64,000 nucleotides of DNA, taken from positions 107,159 to 171,158 of the forward strand of contig QJNS01000699.1 of the NCBI GenBank assembly GCA_004154925.1, given 5' to 3'. The translations under genes were made by a program, and so were the position numbers. Positions 36,401-46,224 of the stretch are shown one piece after another. Numbering within the stretch: position 1 is the first letter of the stretch; each line of letters opens with the position of its first letter. The notes below the pieces were generated by a model. The model worked only from the letters and a program-made list of their open reading frames with translations, did no database searches and was not told the DNA's origin. The stretch comes from Monosporascus cannonballus (taxonomy: Eukaryota; Ascomycota; Sordariomycetes; Xylariales).

Positions 36401-38661
36401 TATTAAAATCTTAATTTTTCTTTTTTTTCGTTTGTTAATAGGGAATAAAACGAATTTTACTTAATTAGTTTCGCCGTTAATTAAAATTCTGTATTGGCGT
36501 ATCTATTGTAATCCTAAGATTATATCGTAATTCTCGAATAAAATGATGTTAAAATTAACCGTTTAATATTATTTTTTAATAAAAATCTTAAGGTAATTAA
36601 TTTTACGTATAATTTTTCCGTTATCGTAAGCGAATTCTTAACCTTCGGTATTTGTCGCTATGTAAGGTTTTAACTTATATTTTTATAGCAGTTTAAATAT
36701 ATTAATTATATCCGGTATAATATAATTTTTGCCCAGAGTTCCGCAGTTTATTATTACGGTATACCAATACGTTCCGATTTGTATATTTAAAGTAATAAAG
36801 TTGTTAACGTTTTTTATCGTTGCGTTTAAAGCTTTTTTTAGAAATTTCTTTTAATTTTTCTGGGTTTCGTTATTTTGCGATTTTTTTATAAATAATCTTT
36901 TTTTAATTTCTGTTTAAATCTATTAAGCCTTGTTTGTATTTTTTTGTTCAACGCGTCGAGCTGCTGTATTTGTCGTTATTGTCGGCGTACTGTTTTTTCG
37001 AGCCGTATTAATTGTTCCTGATTTTTTTTGCAATTTCTTTTCTTATCGAATAAATTATTCTTTTATATTTATAATTATATCCCATTATACGTCGTTTTAA
37101 CTATCGTTTTAGAGATCTTTTATCAATTAACGTATTTTTTCCTTAATAGGTTTTTTTTAAGGATTTGCCGTAAATACCAATTAAAAATAAAGATTTATAA
37201 TAATTTTCTAATAATAGTTTTAACCGTACGCTGGATTAACTTTTTTCCGTTTAATAATTATATTATCTATAGTAACAAAAAGAGTTTTCTTATAGGCATT
37301 ATTTTTTTCAAATTAATATTTTATATCGGCCAATTATTAGATATTTGTTAAAGTTATAATTCGAAGCTATTAATACCATTATTTATTATTTTTATTATGC
37401 TCGGTACGATTTAAAAAATTAAATCCTTTATAATATATTCGGGTAATTCGTATATAAATATATTATTTCCATTTTTCGTAATTAGGATATTCTCGTCGTC
37501 GATAATATATAGCATATATTTTGCCGTATTAATTAGGTATTCCGAGATAAAGTTTTTCTATCCAATCTCGGTATTCGTATAACTATCCTTATAATATTTC
37601 TTATTATATTCGTAATGCTTATTAAGCCAACTTTCTAATTTCTCGTATTTTTCGTTAAATTTTTTATCGTAATAATTCTTATTAAGCCTTTAGCTGTAAA
37701 TTTATTATATATTTGGCTCGGATTATATTAATAACTTTGCTATTATTTCCTTAATTATTTTTAGATTATCCTTTTGATACGGAAATCCAGTTATTTTATC
37801 GTAATTTCTTAGGTTTCTTACATTTATAGGCCTTATGTCCTATTTTGTCGTAATTAAAGCATTTAATCTAGTTCCAATCCTATTTATAGGTAGCGCCGAA
37901 TTCCATAAATCCTGGCGCCGTTCCGTAAAAAATAAAGGGTATATCTTATTTCTTTTTTTGGTTGGACTTATATTTCGAACGTAAAACATATTGTTCTTTT
38001 TTTTCTTATCGTTTTTCAAACTGTTAATTATTAATTTTAATTACTTTTGCAATATACCGGTTTAACATAACTAGTCGTTCGATCCGAATAATTTTATTTT
38101 TTATATTATTTTTTAATCTTTTATAAAATATATCGATAAAGGTATTAGCTTTATTATTTTTTCATCCCGTTTTAGCCGCCAAACTTTTAAAGGTTACGAT
38201 ATATTTAAATATAAATCCTTTTTATCGGAATTGCAAAAATTATTAAGCCGTTAATCGTTTTTTATCCGGATTACCGAAATTATCGCGTATTTTATTTTCG
38301 AAATTAGTATAAGTTAAAAAATTTTTATTAATAAATTTTATTTATTTATTTTTTTTATTTCCAGAAAATTTCTTATAATAGGTTTAAATTAATTAACCGT
38401 ATCTTTTATTAAGCATATTCCTATTACTAGGATTATATCCGCTAGGTTATTAAAGTTTAAGAAACGAAAATAAATTCGTACCTAAGTTAGGAAGGTTTAA
38501 GGGTTATCTTTCCTATCGTAAAGTTCCGGCTTTTTAGGTTTTATACGAGCGAAAAAAGGTTAGGCAGGTGGCATAGCCCTAAGTTGTCGAACTTCTTTTT
38601 CCAGCTCCCGAATTCGAGCCTAAAGTTATTAAGTAAGAGTTTCCTAAATACTGGTCGACAT
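33447..38661 (-). pseudogene. Gag-Pol remnant of outer Ty3/gypsy element
   Basis: A heavily decayed minus-strand polyprotein region. Gag starts near ATG 38661 with a coiled-coil-like ARIRELEKEVRQLRA and PKKPELYD. The zinc knuckle near 37840 reads KCFNYDKIGHKAYKCKK, with Tyr where the second Cys should be. The RT active site at 35627-35638 reads YLND instead of YLDD. RNase H remains in 35139-34945 (FFSYKLKGIKFNYDIPDKEF). An integrase C-terminal remnant lies near 33.9-34.1 kb (MTYN...NVNFGFIPKIY). Stops are very frequent and base composition is extremely AT-rich. It cannot make a functional product. Order Gag, RT, RNase H, integrase defines the Ty3/gypsy class. Confidence 0.85.
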
Positions 38662-38721
38662 TTTAACAATATTAAATATTGCTCAAAGTTTGACGGTACT
38701 ATTAAACAAAAGTTTGTAACA

Positions 38722-39125
38722 TATAACGGCCTATAAGGTTTAACCAATTATTAAACCTTAAGTTAACAGGTTTATATTAGCAAAAGTATCGTAGGAATTT
38801 AAGTAATCGATATAATAATATATTATATTTCTTAATATTGGAAATATTTTATTATAAACGATTAATATTAATAAATAATTTATTATAAGCTAAAATTATT
38901 TAAATTATAAAATTTAATAAATATATATATTTTTATTTCGTTAATTAAATTATTATTAATAAGTTGGTAATTCGGCTTACTGGCTTATTACCAGTAAGTT
39001 GGTGATCCGGTTCATTAGTTTACTACCAGTAAGTTGGTAATCCATTATGTGACCTAATCCACATAGTTTTTTTGGCCTTCCTGTTACGACCGTTTCTAGA
39101 GGCCGTGGTTTGTTAGGTTGTAACA
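38722..39125 (-). repeat. Outer element 5' LTR
   Basis: 404-bp partner of 27811-28214, more AT-rich than that copy. It begins (plus strand) TATAACGGCC and ends GGTTGTAACA. Confidence 0.92.
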
Positions 39126-40459
39126 CCTTTTTACGCTTTACTAATTATCTTTTATTTTAAAAATAACGAATAATAATAAAAAATATAGATATTATATAAA
39201 TATAACAGAGATTAAAATTTATAAAAACATCAATTTTAAATTAATAATTATATTTATAATGAAAATATTAACAGGTTTTAAGAAGTAAAAAAGTTTATCT
39301 TAAAATTAAAGTTTATCTTAAAAATATTATATTACATGAAAATATTAACAAATAATATAAAATACACAAGATATATTTAGGTTTAAGCTATATATTTAGG
39401 CTGAGCTAAATATGTAGACCATTATTATACGATATAATTTATACGATAAATATTATATTCAATGTCTTCGAGCACGATAACTGACTGATTTATAATATTC
39501 ACGATTAGAATAGATTGTACCTCAGTCTTATAAAGCCTCACTCTAAAGCCGAGTAGTTGCCGATAAGCTTCGACTATAATGAACCTTATGCCTACTGGTT
39601 CTACGATTCGGCAAAGTCGAGAGGTTAGACTTTGCGCGGCAAACCTTAAGAATAAACCTTGAAGGTAACTTTGAATAAAAAAATAAATAACCTTCTAAAT
39701 AATAATATAATTTAAGTACAAAATCCAAATAGTAAAAGCTAAAAATCAAATTATAAAATTTAAAATTTAAATTTGTTAATCTCTACTAAGCCTTATAGTA
39801 ATTCTTTATATAAAATTCGGTATAGCGTTAAGATTAACATAGTATAATAAAAATATTCCTAACCAATAATAAAAAAGATACTACAACTAATTCTTTTTAA
39901 AAAAGATTTATAAAGCTAAATTTAATATTTCAAATTATATTTCTTTAAAATTAATATTTATTAAATTATAAATCTTTTTATTTAAAATCGCCACCATTTA
40001 ATAATTTTGCTAATATTTAATATTGGAAAATGTTAGTTTATTACTTTTTTTATATTTTAATAGTAGAATTTACTATATTATTACAAATTTAACGTTATAA
40101 AAATAGTTTCTTCTTATAAATTGTATTTAAGTATTAATTTTACAAACTCTCCTTTATTCGATATCCATTTTCTTAATTAGTTATTAATATACGGTTTTGT
40201 AGATTTTTGTATGGGAAACCTCCGAGGCGTGAAGGGAGTGGTACGTGAAGGGGGTGGTGCGTGAAGAGGGGTGCCAACTTACAGTACTTAATAGATTAAT
40301 AGATAAGCATGCTACAAATATCAATAATTACTTTTTAATCATTTTGGTTAATTTCCTACAACCTTTGCAAATAGTTGCATTGGAATATGCTGCTCTGAAG
40401 CAGTGTGGGGAGTGTATCAATTATTTTGTCCACGACCTGCCTACTTATGCCCCATAACT
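39126..40459. other. AT-rich flank without recognisable gene
   Basis: Composition stays very AT-rich to about 40.2 kb and then changes abruptly to normal. The stretch 39.45-39.66 kb is less AT-rich and could be a relic of another repeat, but I find no partner copy in the window. The last 200 bases hold the upstream region of the 2OG-oxygenase gene, with a GTGAAGGG(G/A)GTGGT direct duplication near 40228-40262. Confidence 0.5.
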
Positions 40460-41744
40460 ATGGCCGAGCAACTTCCTATCATCGACCTCACGGCGTACTA
40501 CGCCGGTGGCCCGCAGCTCCCGGATGCCCAGCATGCCATCGAAGCTATACACGCCGCAGCCTCGAAATGGGGGTTCTTTCTCCTCACCGGTACCCAGGTG
40601 TCTCCTGAAACGCAGTCCTCCCTTGTCTTCATTTCGCGTACCTTCTTCGACCTGCCACTCGACGTCAAAAGAACGCTCGACGTGAGCTCTGGCGGTGTCG
40701 CCTGGCGCGGCTACATGCCGCTCGGGGGCGAGCACACGCACGGTCGTATGGACTGGAAGGAGGGTCTGTACGTCGGCCCCGAGCACACCGATGACCACCC
40801 GCTCGCCGGCCTGCCGCTGCACGGACGAAACCAGTTTCCCGACCGCGAGCTCCCCGCTATGAGGCACGCCGTGCTGGAGTACCTGGAGCAGGTCACGGAG
40901 CTGGGAAAGACGCTGACAGACATATTCTCGCTGGGCTTAGGGCTGAGGCGAAACGAGCTGCGGCAGACTCTTCTGGAACCGGAGCCGGTCGTGCTCTTTC
41001 GGTGCTTCAAGTATGCGCCAGTTGACGAGAAGGCCGTCGAGGAGCCGAAGAAGGCAAATGGCGAGGGGAGCTTTGGCATTGGCGAACACACTGGTTAGAC
41101 AGCTTAATAATGTAAAAGTTTTGGAAACTTGCTAATCCGGCGCTATAGACTTTGGTTTTTTGACTATTCTTAAGGTGGACTCGCCCGGCCTTCAGGTCAG
41201 TACAATAATGACACCTTGAACCCCTCCAATTTCAGCAACTCCCACTCACGGTCTGGTCAGATCCTCTCCCCGTCTGATAAGTGGGTAGACGTTCCAGTTG
41301 TGGAGAACGCCTTCGTAGTAAACGGTAAGCTAAAACTTCGCTTTCCGCTCACATGGTCATCCGAAAACTTATTCGCCATCAGTCGGTGACATGTTCGACC
41401 AACTCACCCACGGCCGCTACCGGTCTCGGCCCCACCGCGTCCGCCGGCCCGGGCCCGGTTCCGCACCGCGCCTCTCCTTCCCTCTCTTCTTCGATTTTGC
41501 CTGGAATGCCAAGATGGCACGCCTGCCGCTAGACCACTTGCCCCCGTTGTCCGACGAGGAGAAGCAGCTGGCTAAGCAGCGCTGGGCCGCCACCACATTT
41601 CGTGAGGTTGAAGGGCTCTGGTCACAATACCTGGCGCGTAAGGTCCAGAAGGTTTTTCCAGACCTAAGCCTCCCGGATTTTGAGCCGAACGCTGCGCCTT
41701 CGACAAGGTTTACGAGGGTGGTGAAGAGGGAGTCGTCCGGATGA
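40460..41744 (+). CDS. 2-oxoglutarate/Fe(II)-dependent oxygenase, IPNS-like
   Basis: A 368-aa protein of the 2OG-Fe(II) oxygenase superfamily with the non-haem dioxygenase N-terminal domain (PIIDLTAYYAGG, WGFFLLTGTQV, FFDLPLDVKRTL, GYMPLGGEHTHGRMDWKE). Exons are 40460-41093, 41149-41195, 41261-41324 and 41383-41744, which close in frame. Splicing rebuilds the HxD iron site as EHTDFGFLTIL, and the last exon gives DMFDQLTHGRYRSRPHRV with the distal His and a following Arg; the usual RxS signature for 2-oxoglutarate is represented by RLSFPLFFDF. Family members hydroxylate, desaturate or cyclise small molecules, often in secondary metabolism. The substrate cannot be inferred. It is the first gene beyond the transposon island, so it may be subject to heterochromatin effects. 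The start of exon 3 is the least certain boundary. Confidence 0.88.
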
Positions 41745-44160
41745 TTCTTCATGTGACGGTCCATGCCGCCCGGAGAAGCCATGTCACATTGTCGCCCGAA
41801 GGTTCTAGTCGACAGTCTCTAGTTGACAGCTTTGCAGATAACGGAAAACCCGACAGAGGATACGGCACTATGCCCTCCCTGTCCGGGCTTATTTGGCGGT
41901 GTTTGTTAGTCAATCAAGGTCCACTGTTATAGTTATATCCGTCTGGGACGACAAAGTTAAGGATGCGGTTCATCTCTCTTCCCCGTCCTCCTATCTGCTC
42001 TTACATGTTCTGCAAAATATGGTTCGTGCTAGGATACATCAAATAGCGAATTTACTGGCGCCCATACGGTCACTACATTAGCACTTGGGTTTATCCTTTC
42101 ATTCTAGAGGTTCTTCAACGTGATCTGTGCCTCTCTAAAGTATCCCCTTACAATTCTCTTGCCCTCTCTAATATTTTGGTCTGCATTTGTACATACGACT
42201 TCAAATCGCCTTGTATAAGGTCCTCCTCCCAACCGAGCCAATAGTATTCTCAGGTCTAGGGAATACGGCGGTTGGTATGTCGCGGAATTTCAGCCAATCA
42301 ATTTCTTCCCGGACCCAGGTAGAGGTGGGCCCCGCCCGCAGCCGACCCACTATAATCGTTACGTACCGATAGCCTGGGGATCTCAAGCCATGCCAGTTTC
42401 GTGGCACCCTTTTGTGGCATATCCATTTTGTAGCACCCAGTGAACCGTGGCGTCTCGTTTAGGGGCCTCCATAATGGTCATGTCAAGAATTATGCCTTCA
42501 ATTACCGGTCGTATCTGAATACGTCATCGGATGCATTTGTACGTTTTGCGCATTGGTTTTGGTTCGGGACCTCAGATAAAGTACATAGCCAGGGAATGCA
42601 TCCTCGGCATTCACTAAGTACATGAGCCTAGACCGCTGTTACCAACTTGACAGATCCTAGACTACTAGGGACCCTGTGGCCACAATCGGTAGGGGATATC
42701 GCTTTTCCTTTAGTCTCATTAGTAAAGGAGCCCAGCTTTAAGTGATACACATACAAAATGATTTCCAGATCGGAGAAACATCAGTACCGGATCTATAAAC
42801 GAGATCCTTGTACTTCTGTGGTAGCGAGATAGAAGTAAGCACGAGCTCCATATTGATTGCGCAAGGTCATTTCCAGTCTTGGTCAACGTTGGCCATCGCT
42901 TCATGAAAGCTTGTGCGACTCCAATCTCTTTTCCGTCGCAATCTTAGCGCCATCTTAGTTTCTCCCACTACCCCACGATTATCGGCTTCAGCCGGGATGG
43001 TTTGGCTAATTGGGTCTTCTAGTGAATGAGAAGACATTTCAACCGATGGAATAAATAAATGACTTAGATTAAACTCGCGTTAAACATGAGTTCGCAGGTC
43101 ACGGTTATCCCTCGGCAAGCATATTCCTAGTCGATGCTTTTAATTGTCCATCTGTGTTTGAAGGTTCCAGACAGGGTTCAATTCTGGATCTAAGCAGCCA
43201 TTTTCGGCCGCTTGATTTTGGGGAGGACCCGGGGGTGGGGGGGTGTACGTGAGTCAGGGTTCTATATCCAAGCAGCCATTTCCAGACTCCTGGTTCATGG
43301 CGCTCACGGCTTTCTGAGCCACAGCCATTTTTGTATCACAACTTTTGCAACCAGGTCATTAGCTGGTAGGATTCTCCAAAGGAGCATCTTTAGCCCCCCC
43401 GTCCTATCGGGCTCTTTACGACGACTTCCGGCTACATGCTCATGTCTTGCTACTAACCAGTAAGTACTGCATGTACGTTAACAGCAGTTCAAAGCTTATC
43501 GCGGTCAGATGTGACTCCACTTCATCCGAAACATGAGTATAGCGTTCGCTTCCGTGTCTGCTCCTGTTTCCAGGGCAGCCCAGGGTATCAATTCCAGGCC
43601 TCCGGATCTGGATCCGTTTTTTGCCGCCTCTAGCATTTTCCCGGGCCGGGTGATGTCCTTCTTGTCTATCTGACTGCATAAGGAGACGGCTCGGGAGGTA
43701 TGCATATACCCCCATCCTGTGTTAAATAGCCTTGCGGACCATATGAACGGTCCAGGGATATCTGATCAACATACTCACACCACCGGGTCCGCACATCAAA
43801 GCTAGGATACTACCTACACACGTACGTGCATTCGAGCTGACCACATGCATATAGCGGGACTCGTTTTGTGGCTTTAAGCTCAAAAAGACGGCAGAAGCTG
43901 GACCCTGCTACAATATTTAAATCCCAGTAATGCTCCCGCTAAGAGAATACATATCAAAGGCCAAACTCCCATCATGCCTTTATCATTTAAATCGGCCAGA
44001 ACCGCCAAACACCGAAAGCCCGCATCATCCTACGCCATCAATCTTTCCCAGTCATGACAACCTCTAGACGCCTGATGCTAGTCCTCGATAAACCGAAACC
44101 CCGACGCTGCGTAACTCGTATTTTGTTTGACCGGAAAATGCAGTGACCATGTCTCCTTCC
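41745..44160. other. Convergent intergenic region, 2.4 kb
   Basis: It lies between the stops of the oxygenase and the Gln-rich regulator. I see no gene. A phrase like AAGCAGCCATTT recurs near 43190 and 43273, suggesting a small local duplication. Scattered open frames of 60-90 codons lack recognisable domains. Confidence 0.45.
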
Positions 44161-45724
44161 TCAGCGGCTCGCGCTGCTTGCCTCGCCATTATTCTCCTGC
44201 TCGTCCACATCGTTGAGTCGCTCCCGCTGTACCATAACTCGCTCATTGCAGATGTCGATGAACATCTCGAATTTCCTAATTATCTTCTCTTTCTCGCGAA
44301 GCTTCGCTTTCAATTCCTCGATCTCTTTCTTACTGTCTTCTTTGACCTTGTCTAAATCCTCCTTGGCCCGGGCAAGCTCCCGCCGGAGATCTGACCTGAT
44401 GCGTTCCTCAGCGGTGGGTGCTGGCTTACTGTATATCGCCGGTCTTTGCTCGGCAATCCCCGCCTCGACCTTGGACGGATTCCGAGTAATAGCGGCACGC
44501 GCATTATAAATATCCCTAGGTAGCAAGGGTACGTGCGGATTCTGTGATTGCAAAATCTCCAAAGTCTGAGAAACACCGATTCCTGTTACAGTCAGCTCCG
44601 GGACTTACTGAAATTTTTTCCCCCCCTTTATTCAAATACGAGACTTACCGTTCTCCTTCAGTTGCTTCACCGCAGCCACCATTTTACTGTCCAACTTCCG
44701 CGCTGCCGGGTGGAGGAGTGGACTCTCACTGGGGCCATGGTTATGTTGGAGGTGCACCTGGTCGGGACGGTAGCGAATCGTCCACTGCGTCCTCTGCTCG
44801 ATAGCGAAGAAGCCGAACTGGCAATTGCACTTGCGCGATGATGTCTTTCGCTTTCTCTGCTCGGGACTGACTCGACTCGGCGGTTTCCCAGCACGATCAC
44901 ATACGAATAGGACCTTCTTCAGGCCAGGAACTGTCTTCTTCGATCGTCCAATCACTACGGCATACCCCACCGATGTGCAGTACTCAAGGACATGCTTGTG
45001 AACCGCATCAAGACTAGGAAAACTGCCCCCTTCCGGAGGAGCTGACATCATATTTCCCATCGGCGAGCGCGGCACAAAAGGCGTGCCGTCAATAAGCTTC
45101 GGACCTATATGGCTCGCCTCCTCGGGCGAGTCGGTCTGGCTATCAACCTCCATGTCATCTTCGTGGTGGGTTTCCTGCTGCTTAACGGCGGGTTCATGCT
45201 GGGCAGGCGAAGCTTGATGCTGTGGTTGAGGAGTCGGTTGAGGCTGCAATTGTGGAGGCTGCTGGTGGACTTGGGCAGACGGCTGAGAATGGGTCTGTTG
45301 GTGGGCCTGCTGGTGTGTCTGCTGGTGTGTCTGCTGGTGTGCCTGCTGGTGTGCCTGCTGGTGTGCTTGCGGCCGAGCCTGCGGATGCAGTGGCGGAGTG
45401 TGAGGCAGTAAATTGCTGTCATTCGGTCGAACCTGCTGTTGCTGCTGTTGTTGAACCGGCTGGACAGGCTGGGGTTGAATTGTTTGAACCTGCTGAACCT
45501 GCTGAACCTGCTGTTGTATCGACTGCGCTTGTGGTAGCTGTTGGGCCTGTTGAACTGGCTGGGACATCTGTTGTGGCACTTGTTGTGGCACCGATTGAGG
45601 GACGGGTTGAGGAACGGGCTGGTTCATTGCCTGCTGGAGATATGCCACTGGAGGGACCCCCTGTTGTTGCAGTTGGCGTTGTTGACCGCCACGTTGGTGG
45701 TGTGGTGGTTGCTGCTGCTGCTGA

Positions 45725-45762
<38 letters not shown>

Positions 45763-46224
45763 CCGCGCCGCTTGGACTGCAGCATGGGCGTGCTGAGCAT
45801 GTTGAGCATGTTGAGCATGTTGGGGGTGCTGTGGGTGCTGTGCATGCTGTGTATGTTGGGCATGCTGGGCATGCTGGGCATGCTGGGCATGCTGGGCATG
45901 CTGGGCATGCTGAGCGTGTTGGGTAGCCTGCGCCGGAGCGTGTCTCTGGTTGCTGCCTGGTAAGTTCGGGATGTTGGTGACGGTAGGTACAGGCGACGGC
46001 GTCGTGCTTGAGAAGAGATGGTGAGGATACGGCGCCTGGGGAGGCTGCTGCGGAGTATACTGCTGAGGTGGGTACGGAGATTGTTGCTGTTGCGGCGTCG
46101 AGGAGGGTTTGGGCGGTGTCGAGGTGTGTGAAGGAGGGAACCCGCGTCGAAGATTATTGATCTGGGGGAAGGTTAGGCCCGGATGTGTGTGGGAATTGGA
46201 CCCAGTCTGACCCAAGGTCGGCAT
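44161..46224 (-). CDS. Glutamine-rich FAR1/Rbf1-like DNA-binding protein
   Basis: A two-exon gene (46224-44649 and 44582-44161, intron GTAAGT...TAACAG) encoding about 665 aa. The first 340 residues are low complexity: Pro-rich, then about a dozen QHA-type triplets (45785-45915), a poly-Gln run (45713-45770) and HQQ(A/T) repeats (45292-45370). A folded domain follows at about residues 400-505: FPSLDAVHKHVLEYC, GYAVVIGRSKK, VLFVCDRAGK, SRKCNCQFGFFA and LQHNHGPS. This Cys-Cys-His-His layout matches the FAR1/Rbf1 branch of the WRKY-GCM1 zinc-binding superfamily; Candida Rbf1 is likewise Gln-rich. After the intron come LPRDIYNARA and a C-terminal coiled coil (DLRRELARAKEDLDKVKED). I infer a nuclear transcription regulator. 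The start is the first ATG of the frame, MPTLGQTG. A related transposase-derived role is possible. Confidence 0.82.
45292..45370. repeat. HQQA/HQQT coding tandem repeat
   Basis: About six near-identical 12-base units within the Gln-rich regulator, encoding His-Gln-Gln-Ala or Thr. Confidence 0.85.
45713..45915. repeat. CAG and Q-H-A coding tandem repeats
   Basis: A CAG-type trinucleotide run (poly-Gln, about 45713-45770) is followed by about 14 units of nine bases encoding Gln-His-Ala, with Thr and Pro variants, at 45785-45915. The units keep the frame, so length changes would alter the protein without breaking it. Confidence 0.88.

Larger units (their letters stand above)
27811..39125 (-). 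mobile_element. Outer Ty3/gypsy-type LTR retrotransposon, RIP-mutated, interrupted
   Basis: A degraded LTR retrotransposon with 404-bp LTRs at 27811-28214 and 38722-39125. Transcription would run from high to low coordinates. The LTR (minus strand) begins TGTTACGACC and ends with GGCCGTCACA in the less mutated copy. A purine-rich tract (AAGAGAAAGGAAA) lies just inside the 27811 copy, where a polypurine tract belongs for a minus-strand element. Flanking pentamers are CCTCT (27806-27810) and CCTTT (39126-39130), which could be a target duplication with one C to T change. Subtracting the inner element, the length is about 6.7 kb, normal for this class. Gag, RT, RNase H and integrase remnants are in the expected order. 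Confidence 0.9.

Noticed and set aside
27811..39125. A possible endogenous virus or centromeric block
   Set aside because: Paired LTRs, target duplication, Gag knuckle, RT YLND, RNase H and chromodomain integrase fit degraded Ty3/gypsy elements; no tandem satellite is present.
39426..39760. A third LTR-like segment beyond the outer element
   Set aside because: It is less AT-rich than its surroundings but has no partner copy or target duplication in the window, so I do not call it.
41745..44160. Search for tRNA genes or small proteins in the convergent gap
   Set aside because: No cloverleaf with matching A and B boxes was found by eye, and short frames there lack motifs.
45785..45915. Regular spaced repeats that could be taken for a CRISPR array
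   Set aside because: The units are contiguous nine-base coding triplets without spacers, in a eukaryotic gene.
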